The position numbers were made by a program, and so were the translations under genes. This document shows positions 51,946-59,831 of a stretch of 60,448 nucleotides of DNA, one piece after another. The notes beneath the pieces are model-generated. The model was not told where the DNA came from. It ran no database searches and saw nothing but the letters and a program-made list of their open reading frames with translations. The stretch comes from UBA685 sp049890215 (GTDB lineage: Bacteria > Pseudomonadota > Alphaproteobacteria > Puniceispirillales > Puniceispirillaceae): contig JBMHBX010000039.1 in NCBI GenBank assembly GCA_049890215.1, positions 1-60,448 on the forward strand, read 5' to 3'. Each line of letters begins with the position of its first letter. Position 1 is the stretch's first letter.

Positions 51946-53554
51946 ATCATATGACGCTTTGTTACAATGGGTAGATCGTTTCATCGCTTCTGAAACCCCA
52001 ACTGATTTGTTTGCAGAACATGCCATATGGCGCGATTATCTTGCTTTTGCATGGGACTTGCAGAGTTTTGAAGGCATAGCTTCCATCGCGCAAGCACTGC
52101 CTTGCCATATCGGGGATGATGTCACGATCTGTGAGACACCCTCTTCAGATGAGGTTATTTTTTCTTTTCATGGCGCGCATGGCCCCGTAAAAGCTTTGGC
52201 AGAAATTCACAATGGCTTGTGTGTCAGATTATTCACCTCGCTTGAGGATATGACGCCGCGCAATCACCAAGCTTCAAAAGCGTCTGGCCTTGATGAACCA
52301 GAGGTGTTGATTATTGGGGCAGGTCAAAGCGGCCTTGCCCTTGCGGCCCAATTACAGCATCTAGGCGTGCCTTATCTTGTGGCAGAACAAAATACACGCA
52401 TTGGTGATAATTGGCGCAATCGCTATGACTCCTTGATTTTACATGATCCTGTCTGGGTCAATCATTTGCCTTTCAAAAGTTTTCCAGATGATTGGCCAAC
52501 CTTCACACCAAAAGAGAAGATGGGCGATTGGCTTGAAGACTACGCCATGGATTTGGCCTTGAATGTGACATGCAATTGCACGATCACAGCCGCTCACTTT
52601 GATGATGATAGCGCGATGTGGCAGGTGACCCAAGAACACCATGGCAAGCCTAACTCCTTTAGCGTGCCACATATTGTCTTTGCGGTTGGCACATCAGGAT
52701 TTGCGCATAAACCTCACATAAAAGGCGCAGACTTATTTCACGGCAAACAGATGCATTCTAGTGCTTATCGCTCCGGGACTTCTTTTGCGCGGCAATCAGT
52801 GGCTATTATTGGGGCAACAAATTCAGCGCATGATATAGCGGTAGATTTGGTTAAACATGGCGCCAAGCCAACGCTTATTCAGCGAAGCTCGACACATGTG
52901 GTGCCGCATCAGGTCTATTTAGATGATATTTTAGCCCCTCTTTATGGCCCTAAGCATAATCGTGCTTTGGCAGATGCTGATTTTCTGTCAGCTGCAACGC
53001 CAATGAGACGCCTTGAAGAAAAAGGCCGCATGATCTTTGCAAAGGCACAACAAGAATGGCACAGCTTTTATGAAAATCTGAAAAATACAGGTTTTGCACT
53101 TGATTTTGCAGAAGATGGTAGCGGGATTATTGGGAAATATCGGCGCTCTGCGTCAGGTTATTATATCGATGTAGGCGGATCGCAACATGTGATTGATGGC
53201 AGAATTTCTGTAATAACAGGCAAAGGCGTCAAAGAGATAAATGCCAATGGCATTACGCTTGATGATAATCGTCACCTTGCCTGTGATGCCATTATCTATG
53301 CCACTGGCTTTGGGTCGATGGAGGAATGGGTTGCACGGCTAATTGATCAGAAAACGGCTGATAAAATAGGCCGTTGCTGGGGCTATGGCTCTGGCTATCG
53401 TGGCGATCCGGGGCCCTGGGAGGGTGAGCTGCGCAATATGTGGAAACCAACAGCACAGCAGGGTTTGTGGTTTATGGGCGGCAATTTAGCACAGGTGCGC
53501 ATTTATTCACGCTATCTTGCCATGCAACTCTGCCATCATACGAAAGGCGCATAA
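51929..53554 (+). CDS. Flavin-containing monooxygenase with N-terminal NTF2-like domain
   Basis: The 541-residue product has about 105 N-terminal residues that look like a SnoaL/NTF2-type fold, followed by an FMO. The FMO part has the FAD loop VLIIGAGQSGLALAAQ, the FMO fingerprint FHGKQMHSSAY (F-x-G-x3-H-x3-Y) and the NADPH loop VAIIGATNSAHDIAVDL, whose second Gly is replaced. It ends with the ATGF motif (YATGFGSMEEW). The start is TTG 51929 inside the gntR gene with GGAG 7 bases upstream; no ATG is available before the FAD domain. FMOs oxygenate N or S atoms, or ketones (Baeyer-Villiger). Here it is paired with a split transketolase. Confidence 0.88.
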   Translation: MNLLSKSYDALLQWVDRFIASETPTDLFAEHAIWRDYLAFAWDLQSFEGIASIAQALPCHIGDDVTICETPSSDEVIFSFHGAHGPVKALAEIHNGLCVRLFTSLEDMTPRNHQASKASGLDEPEVLIIGAGQSGLALAAQLQHLGVPYLVAEQNTRIGDNWRNRYDSLILHDPVWVNHLPFKSFPDDWPTFTPKEKMGDWLEDYAMDLALNVTCNCTITAAHFDDDSAMWQVTQEHHGKPNSFSVPHIVFAVGTSGFAHKPHIKGADLFHGKQMHSSAYRSGTSFARQSVAIIGATNSAHDIAVDLVKHGAKPTLIQRSSTHVVPHQVYLDDILAPLYGPKHNRALADADFLSAATPMRRLEEKGRMIFAKAQQEWHSFYENLKNTGFALDFAEDGSGIIGKYRRSASGYYIDVGGSQHVIDGRISVITGKGVKEINANGITLDDNRHLACDAIIYATGFGSMEEWVARLIDQKTADKIGRCWGYGSGYRGDPGPWEGELRNMWKPTAQQGLWFMGGNLAQVRIYSRYLAMQLCHHTKGA

Positions 53555-53559
53555 CAAAA

Positions 53560-54387
53560 ATGAGACAAGATCATAATCTGCAAGAGTTAGAACATGTGGC
53601 GACCAAATTACGTCTTCACGTGGTGAATATGGTTGCCCCTTCTGCTCAAGGCTATGTTCAGCAGGGGCTTGGCGCAGCTGATATCTTCACCTCTCTTTAT
53701 TTTGCGGAAGCCAAAATGGACCCAGACAATCCAACGTGGGCAGATAGAGATCGTATTTTTCTGACCACTGCGCATAATACCGCAATTTTTTATGCCACTC
53801 TTGGAGAACGCGGCTTTTTCAATACGGAGCGCCTATCAACTTATGTCACTGACGGATCTGAGCTTGAGATTAACTCATCAGAAAGGCTGGGCCCATTTGT
53901 GGAAGCCACCTGCGGCTCACTTGGGCAAGGCTTATCTGTGGCGATTGGCTGTGCGTTATCTGCCAAACGTCAAGGCAGATCAAGTCGCTTTTATGTCATC
54001 ATTGGCGATGGTGAAATGCAGGAAGGTCAGGTTTGGGAAGCCGCCATGTTAGCAGGCGCCAAAGGCCTCGATAACCTATGCGTGATTGTGGATTATAACT
54101 TTGTACAATCAGAAGGCTCGATGGACAAAGTCATGTCAATAGAGCCGCTAATGGAAAAAATGGCAAGCTTTGGGTTTGCGTGTCAGGATGTTGACGGCAA
54201 TGATATTGGCGCTTTGCTCAATGCCTATGATGAAGCACGCCAGACCAAAGGAAAACCGACTTTCATCAAAGCGAATACGATTATGGGTAAAGGTGTTGCG
54301 TCTCTGGAGGGATTGATGTTCCACCAACTGCGCTTCCCAGAAGAAGTAGCCAAAAGCGCCAGAGCCGAATTGGAGGCACAGCTATGA
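53560..54387 (+). CDS. Split transketolase-like enzyme, N-terminal subunit (second pair)
   Basis: The 275-residue product carries the ThDP-binding domain: IFLTTAHNTAIFYATLGERG (AHN replaces the usual GH), GSLGQGLSVAIGCALS, and IIGDGEMQEGQVWEAAMLAGAK running to VIVDYNF, a full GDG...N motif. ATG 53560 lies 5 bases after the FMO stop; the longer frame back to 53440 is inside FMO. It overlaps the C-subunit gene by four bases. It is clearly different from the pair at 41958-43765, so the island has two such enzymes with presumably different donors. Confidence 0.9.
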   Translation: MRQDHNLQELEHVATKLRLHVVNMVAPSAQGYVQQGLGAADIFTSLYFAEAKMDPDNPTWADRDRIFLTTAHNTAIFYATLGERGFFNTERLSTYVTDGSELEINSSERLGPFVEATCGSLGQGLSVAIGCALSAKRQGRSSRFYVIIGDGEMQEGQVWEAAMLAGAKGLDNLCVIVDYNFVQSEGSMDKVMSIEPLMEKMASFGFACQDVDGNDIGALLNAYDEARQTKGKPTFIKANTIMGKGVASLEGLMFHQLRFPEEVAKSARAELEAQL

Positions 54388-55382
54388 GCAAGACATTAAC
54401 ACAGCTTGAGGCTGCTGATTTTATTAACCGCTCCTTCAAGCCCCTGCCCCGCTCTTACGGCGATGCGTTGGTTGAAGCCGCATTGCAAGATGAACGTATC
54501 GTTGCCCTTTGTGCTGATTTGGTGCCACCCACAGAAACAGATCGTTTCCGTGATGAATTGCCAGACAGGTTCCTGAATACGGGCATTGCAGAAGCCAATA
54601 TGATTGGTATGGCCGGTGGCATGGCACGCTCTGGTGAAATCCCCTTTTGTCACAGCTTTTGTGCATTCACCACCAAGCGCGTTTTAGACCAGATTACTAT
54701 GCAGGCAGCCTATCCTAATCTGCCTGTAAAAATTGTTGGCTTTTTGCCGGGCATTGCGACCATTCTTGGCGTTTCCCATCAGGCGATCGAAGATGTGGCG
54801 ATTATGCGTGCCGTTCCCAATATGGCAATTTTTGAGCCATCAGGCCCTGAATATCATGCTGCAATTGTGAAAATGGCTCTTGAATGGCAAGGCCCTGCTT
54901 ATCTGCGGATGAAACGGCCAGATACAACACCAGATGCCTTTACCCCGCAGCCACTTGAGATTGGAAAAGGTGTTATCAGGCGTGACGGAAGTGATATCAC
55001 AATCATCTCTGCTGGCATTTGTGTCCCTGAAGCTCTGAAAGCAGCTGAAGCAATGGCAAAGGACGGCATTCAGGCACGTGTGGTCGATATGGCTACTATC
55101 AAACCAATAGATGAAGAGCTGATTATCGAAAGTGCACAAAAAACTGGAGGGATGATCACATGCGAAAACCACTCTATCATTGGCGGACTAGGCTCAGCTG
55201 TGGCAGAGACGCTGATGGAAGCCGGCATCGGCATGCCATTTCAACGTGTTGGCATCAAAGACCAATTTTGTGAAGGTGGCACAACTGCCTATCTTATGAA
55301 GAAATTTGGCATTGATCATGTTGGCATTGAGAATGCCGCAAGAGGTGTTTTTAGCCGAATAAAGAAAGAGCAGAACGGTTAG
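54384..55382 (+). CDS. Split transketolase-like enzyme, C-terminal subunit (second pair)
   Basis: The 332-residue product has the catalytic Glu in LNTGIAEANMIGMAGGMA, the segment IPFCHSFCAFTTKRVLDQI, FLPGIATILGVSHQAIEDVAIMRAVPN in consecutive pieces, and the C-terminal ITCENHSIIGGLGSAVAETL typical of transketolase C-terminal domains. ATGA overlap with the N-subunit gene indicates a heteromeric enzyme. It is last in gntR-FMO-tkN-tkC and converges on the surface-protein cluster with a 49-base gap in which I see no clear terminator. Confidence 0.9.
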   Translation: MSKTLTQLEAADFINRSFKPLPRSYGDALVEAALQDERIVALCADLVPPTETDRFRDELPDRFLNTGIAEANMIGMAGGMARSGEIPFCHSFCAFTTKRVLDQITMQAAYPNLPVKIVGFLPGIATILGVSHQAIEDVAIMRAVPNMAIFEPSGPEYHAAIVKMALEWQGPAYLRMKRPDTTPDAFTPQPLEIGKGVIRRDGSDITIISAGICVPEALKAAEAMAKDGIQARVVDMATIKPIDEELIIESAQKTGGMITCENHSIIGGLGSAVAETLMEAGIGMPFQRVGIKDQFCEGGTTAYLMKKFGIDHVGIENAARGVFSRIKKEQNG

Positions 55383-55431
55383 TCTGCCCCTTCTCTTCCT
55401 GATTGCAGACGTTTCAGGGTTATAGCTGAAA

Positions 55432-57393
55432 TCACCTTGCAACCAACTCCTCTTCTTCAGCTATCAGACGCCCGGCGATCAGCATGAATTTCAGAATTTC
55501 ACGATATTCCTCAGAATTTGCATTTGCGAAATAGCATGGAATGCGGCTGTTACTCATCTCATTGTCAGAATAAAGTGGTATGATTAAATAATAGATATCA
55601 TCAGCATTATCATAATCACAACTCTGCTTCAGCGAACTCATCTCTTCATTCGTCACATAGCCCTTTTGAACTAAATTCTCCGCCCAATGGCCAATGTGAA
55701 TTTGAGACCCATTTACGAACAAGGTCACCTTTCCTTTATAGAGTCTTCTTGAAACAGGAAGATATGCCTTAACAGTAAACCTTACTTTGAATTTATTGTC
55801 AGACTGACCTGCAACGGTTTCATATTTTTCCAAATCTGTAATTTCGAGCTTGCCCATATCGGTAATGGTCCAGCCTGTATCGGCAGAGAACTGCGCAAAC
55901 CCATCGATATTCCCTGATTTATAGGAAGATAGTTGATTATCGCTATTAAAAGTCTCGTCTAGATCAACTCCCATAGGCTTTAATGACTTTATACGCCTCT
56001 TAATCTCTTCCTGAGTTGCAGGGTCAGCCAATCTTTCCACAGCTTTCTCAGACCACTGTCTGCGTGAAAGATCCGAATTTGCAAGGAAAAGAGACAAAGC
56101 TGAGATAGAACTAAAATCATCAACTAAATTATCTCTATATGTGTGGCTGCCAGCGAACACATCCGGCTTATTTCTGAAAGAATAACGCGGGTTGCGGGCC
56201 GCAAATTGTTCTGCGGTATTAATGGGATCATACCTTCCGTTTGTTGAGGCAATTTTTGAGGCAAATTCAGAATGCTTTAAGGTAGATATTTTATTCCACT
56301 GCCATTTTGGATTTCTTGTAAACTTCCCTTTTCCAGGATATTTGCCAAGTAAGGTGAAATCATGAACGGCAACTTCATATGTGAAATCTAATGCCTGTTG
56401 GACTGTGGCACCATTTGGAAGCTCAAGGACAAGAAAATCATACCCACGCATTGCAATCAATTCAGCTAATACACTCAAAAAAATGCCTTGCCTCATATAA
56501 TAACTAAACCCATAGCCTCCTTTTCTTTGTGGAGCATAGGGAACAAAATAAGCCTCTTCATCATAAGCATTTAGAAGAATTTGGAGATCATTAATCCCTT
56601 TGCTGATGAGTGCTTCAGACTCTAGCATAAATCCAAAGGCAAGACGACCGGTGGCCACTTTCCAACGCACGCTGCCACACCAGTCTGTACCTACTTTTTT
56701 ATTCACGATTCTTTTGGCGTTATCCGGACAGCGTATTCTTCCATTTCGTAGAGCGTGGTTAAAAGAAATCGATAAAAGATAATCTTGCAGATAGTCAGTT
56801 ACGCGCTGTTTTTCTTCGAAAGACAAATTTAACTTATCTTTATAGAAAACAAACCATTGCGCCAGATTGCCCATAAAGGATGACACCGTATACCATTGGT
56901 TATCTGGTATGTTAAATTTGGGTAATCGTAATGCATCATCATTTTTATCTACCCAATGTAGCAAAAGCTGCGTGAAATCATCCAATTTATCCTTGCTATG
57001 ATCTCCTGCTGCCAAAAAGACCTGCACACAATTTAGCAAAAACATTTTGAACTCAAATGCCTCACCTACATCTGCATCCTGGTTTTTCGGCCACTTAATC
57101 TTGTTTCGGTAAACAGACAGACATCTGTCCCAATTTTGCAAACCATAAAAACCACCAGATAGCATCTCTTGTCTGTAATTAAAAAACGCATCAGGGTTCT
57201 TTAGCTCAAATGGGATTTTTGCCACATGAAGCTGGTTTACATCTTGCAAAGGTAACAGCTCACGTCCCAATTGTTCACGTTCAATGGAGGTCGCGGCTAT
57301 GATATTATGATTTGGTTGGTCAGACTTTGATGCAAGCGCTGAGGCCTGCGATGCAAAAAGTGTTGCAATGAAAAAGACAAATAATTTAACCAT
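55432..57393 (-). CDS. Secreted alpha/alpha-toroid-like protein A, alginate-lyase-like
   Basis: The 653-residue product has a signal peptide (KLFVFFIATLFASQASA). Residues about 50-340 are helix-rich and share landmarks with the next gene: LLHW (about 144), PDN, D-x-CGS (about 237-241), a following ATG-x3-FG and an Arg-rich RKGGYGFSYYMRQG. This pattern is reminiscent of polysaccharide lyases such as PL5 alginate lyases, but the His seen before CGS in the paralogue is Trp here (DWCGS). The last 150 residues form a separate beta-rich domain (FAQFSADTGWTITD, KVRFTVKAYLPVS, KVTLFVNGSQIHIGHW). ATG 57393 is chosen at the signal peptide. Confidence 0.75.
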   Translation of the reverse strand: MVKLFVFFIATLFASQASALASKSDQPNHNIIAATSIEREQLGRELLPLQDVNQLHVAKIPFELKNPDAFFNYRQEMLSGGFYGLQNWDRCLSVYRNKIKWPKNQDADVGEAFEFKMFLLNCVQVFLAAGDHSKDKLDDFTQLLLHWVDKNDDALRLPKFNIPDNQWYTVSSFMGNLAQWFVFYKDKLNLSFEEKQRVTDYLQDYLLSISFNHALRNGRIRCPDNAKRIVNKKVGTDWCGSVRWKVATGRLAFGFMLESEALISKGINDLQILLNAYDEEAYFVPYAPQRKGGYGFSYYMRQGIFLSVLAELIAMRGYDFLVLELPNGATVQQALDFTYEVAVHDFTLLGKYPGKGKFTRNPKWQWNKISTLKHSEFASKIASTNGRYDPINTAEQFAARNPRYSFRNKPDVFAGSHTYRDNLVDDFSSISALSLFLANSDLSRRQWSEKAVERLADPATQEEIKRRIKSLKPMGVDLDETFNSDNQLSSYKSGNIDGFAQFSADTGWTITDMGKLEITDLEKYETVAGQSDNKFKVRFTVKAYLPVSRRLYKGKVTLFVNGSQIHIGHWAENLVQKGYVTNEEMSSLKQSCDYDNADDIYYLIIPLYSDNEMSNSRIPCYFANANSEEYREILKFMLIAGRLIAEEEELVAR

Positions 57394-57462
57394 AGTTAAG
57401 ATTTCCCTTATCGAAGATAATCGTCTCTCAAAAGTTATAAAAATACACACGATAAACCGTTA

Positions 57463-58908
57463 TCATTGCCAGCTTCCTGTCGCATCCCTTAACACGTAAG
57501 GATTAAAACCAACCACATGGGACGTCATAATCTGTGTTGAGTGATTGATACAACAACCAGCATATCGCATCTCCAAACCTGGCAGATGATACCTTTCAGC
57601 CTGCTTGGGAAAATGTTTTTTCGCTAATGAGCCTCCCAAAATATAAAAGTCAATCAAGTCAAATGACTCCCACACATTTTTGTAGGCTTTTGGCCGCTTT
57701 CTGATAATTTTAATCTGCTCATAAAAATTGCCACCCCGTCTGTCGGTCAAGGTGTATGTATCACCAAATGACACAGGGTCATGCGCAAATCTGTACAAAC
57801 CCAAATAGTAATCCTCCAGGCTTGACCCATTATGGTTTTTCATTTTGACAAGGTCGAAATCGAAGGCTTTTGTAAAAGCATAGCTTAGCTGCTCCATAGG
57901 GGCGACAAGCTGTATCGCATAGCCGAGCGCTAACATTCCGCGACCCATATGAGCAGAATAACCGCCAAGTTCATCAATAGTGGCCAATGTTATCTCTAGC
58001 TTGCGAACGCCGAAATCATAGATAAGCTGGTTGCCAAACTCCAGACCATAGAGGGTCGCGCCTGTTGCAATCCTGCTATTAAACGAACCACAATGATCAT
58101 TTGTTCCTTTCTCAATAACTTTGCCTAATGGTGCCGCCAAATCACATAAAATTTCATAATAGGGACCAGCCTGCCTGAAAGTAGCGTAATAGTCATAATC
58201 TCGGACGAAATCAGTCAACATAGCTTCAATTTTTGCGTGTTGTTCATCTGAAAATGAATAAAGATTATGATACAACGCATAATGGGCCATGAAATTACCA
58301 ACCGTGGTCATAACAGCATATGTCAGGTCGGTCACAAGATTATCTGGCATGTCTTGTTGGCGTGCATTCATCGTTTTTAGAACTTTGCCCTCATCCCAAT
58401 GTAGAAGAATATCGGCTAGCGCTGTGATCCCCGTGTTTGGATTATCATAAAAACGGCCAAAGAGAATGTTCAAACACTTGCCGGCCGCTTTTTCATATTC
58501 GTTTCGCCATCTATCCGGTGCTGCCTCAGTGGTAAAATTAGACAAGCTTACTTGGCATTTATTTGGATCCATCCCCTGATTTCGTATTTCCCAATCAGCT
58601 TGTCCACGCGTATCATCCCAATTGCCGGAAATATAGGCATCGTGATAGCTCATAAAACTTTGCCAATCATCAACAAGCGTAAATGCGTCATAAACTTTGA
58701 AATCACGTAATGGTGTGGCGATTAAGTCTTTGTATGTTTCATATTGAGGATCATGCCGGAACGGTGATGAGACGGCATGCCCTTCAGAATAAGTGTCAGA
58801 ATTGTCTTGCGCACTGGAAGGCACTATGTCTTCTGACTTAGATGAGAGTGCGTAAGCGCCTGAGGTCAAAACCCCCAACATCACAGACATAATAAAGACG
58901 CGAAGCAT
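57463..58908 (-). CDS. Secreted alpha/alpha-toroid-like protein B, paralogue of A
   Basis: The 481-residue product has a signal peptide (IMSVMLGVLTSGAYA). It shares with protein A the order LLHW (about 168), MPDN (about 187), NDHCGS (about 270-275), RIATGATLYGLEFG, and AHMGRGMLALGYAI, with A lacking the His of NDHCGS. In PL5-type lyases an Asn-His pair and a later Arg/Tyr do the chemistry, so B may be the active member. It lacks the C-terminal beta domain of A and ends with a Cys-Cys containing GCCINHS. It lies 69 bases upstream of A and 9 bases after the barrel gene. Enzyme activity is inference. Confidence 0.7.
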   Translation of the reverse strand: MLRVFIMSVMLGVLTSGAYALSSKSEDIVPSSAQDNSDTYSEGHAVSSPFRHDPQYETYKDLIATPLRDFKVYDAFTLVDDWQSFMSYHDAYISGNWDDTRGQADWEIRNQGMDPNKCQVSLSNFTTEAAPDRWRNEYEKAAGKCLNILFGRFYDNPNTGITALADILLHWDEGKVLKTMNARQQDMPDNLVTDLTYAVMTTVGNFMAHYALYHNLYSFSDEQHAKIEAMLTDFVRDYDYYATFRQAGPYYEILCDLAAPLGKVIEKGTNDHCGSFNSRIATGATLYGLEFGNQLIYDFGVRKLEITLATIDELGGYSAHMGRGMLALGYAIQLVAPMEQLSYAFTKAFDFDLVKMKNHNGSSLEDYYLGLYRFAHDPVSFGDTYTLTDRRGGNFYEQIKIIRKRPKAYKNVWESFDLIDFYILGGSLAKKHFPKQAERYHLPGLEMRYAGCCINHSTQIMTSHVVGFNPYVLRDATGSWQ

Positions 58909-58917
58909 ATCTGACTG

Positions 58918-59823
58918 TTAACCTGTTGTGAAAACAATACCTAAATTCACGGTGGTCTTCTTTATATGGTTCTGACGCATCACAGGTTGATACATCATCT
59001 GTTTTAGTCTTGCCCTTTGTTTAGAAACGCCAACTGCCTCTTGTACCTCGACAGCTTTTTCCGCCCCTAGGGTTACAACATAAGATAATTGTCCGCGCGT
59101 TTCAGCTTTGGACTTACTTTCATCTTTGTGAAACATGTCGAAGCGCACATTTTCAGTAATAGATAAGCCAACACCAAACTCGCTGCCTGATGTTTCATAG
59201 CCATTGTCACCACGCCAACGGAATCCACGAACTGAAACGGATGGTTTAAATGGTTTGTCATCAAAACGATAGCGATAGGCCAGATCTTCACCAGACATCG
59301 CTTTTTCAATAACGCCTTTGACTGTTTTCTCACCAGATGTCCGTGCATAATGGTTGAAATGCAGACTGCCGGACAGAGATAAATATTCTAACCCAAAGCC
59401 CACTCTCTGGTGTCCTGTGTTAACCTCACTATCACCAAAGGCATTCACACCGACTATACCAGTATCATCGCCTGTCATCTGGCGATAGCCAATACCTGCG
59501 TTCATGGTTGTGCGTTCATGCCGTCTGCTTGTGGATAATTGCGTGAATGTGAAACTATCATCGGTCTCTGACAGCCCTATAACAGCCAATGCTTCACCAC
59601 CCATTTTCCAGTCATCTTCGGTTATAGAGACTTCTAAATGTTTTAGCCTTCCGCCAACTAAATCATTTGCATATTCACCGGCGAGCTGGTCTATTTTTGA
59701 CAGAGCAGTATCTTTACCAGTTTGGACAACTTTGTCTGTATCTCCTTCGGCTATGGCACTGGCAGATAAGGCTGATATTATGACAGCAATGGCTGTTGAG
59801 GCATATAGGTTCTTGTACATCAT
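58918..59823 (-). CDS. Inverse-autotransporter-type outer-membrane barrel without passenger
   Basis: The 301-residue product has a signal peptide (IAVIISALSASAIA) and then a short helical lead (DTALSKIDQLAGEYANDL). Its beta-barrel signature resembles inverse autotransporter (intimin/invasin) domains: RTTMNAGIGYRQMTGDDTG, GIVGVNAFGDSEVNTGHQR and VGFGLEYLSLSGSL. The pattern continues to the C terminus, LGIVFTTG. Intimin-type proteins carry Ig-like passengers after the barrel; here the protein ends with the barrel. A strong AGGAG lies before the start. It is 8 bases from the unknown upstream gene and 9 from protein B, so all are likely co-transcribed. Confidence 0.75.
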   Translation of the reverse strand: MMYKNLYASTAIAVIISALSASAIAEGDTDKVVQTGKDTALSKIDQLAGEYANDLVGGRLKHLEVSITEDDWKMGGEALAVIGLSETDDSFTFTQLSTSRRHERTTMNAGIGYRQMTGDDTGIVGVNAFGDSEVNTGHQRVGFGLEYLSLSGSLHFNHYARTSGEKTVKGVIEKAMSGEDLAYRYRFDDKPFKPSVSVRGFRWRGDNGYETSGSEFGVGLSITENVRFDMFHKDESKSKAETRGQLSYVVTLGAEKAVEVQEAVGVSKQRARLKQMMYQPVMRQNHIKKTTVNLGIVFTTG

Positions 59824-59831
59824 TTTATCTC

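Noticed and set aside
33482..55382. Sulfoquinovose or taurine pathway as a firm call
   Set aside because: Split transketolases and an FMO are suggestive, but no sulfoquinovosidase, sulfolactaldehyde or sulfoacetaldehyde enzymes are present, and sulfatases act on sulfate esters, not sulfonates.
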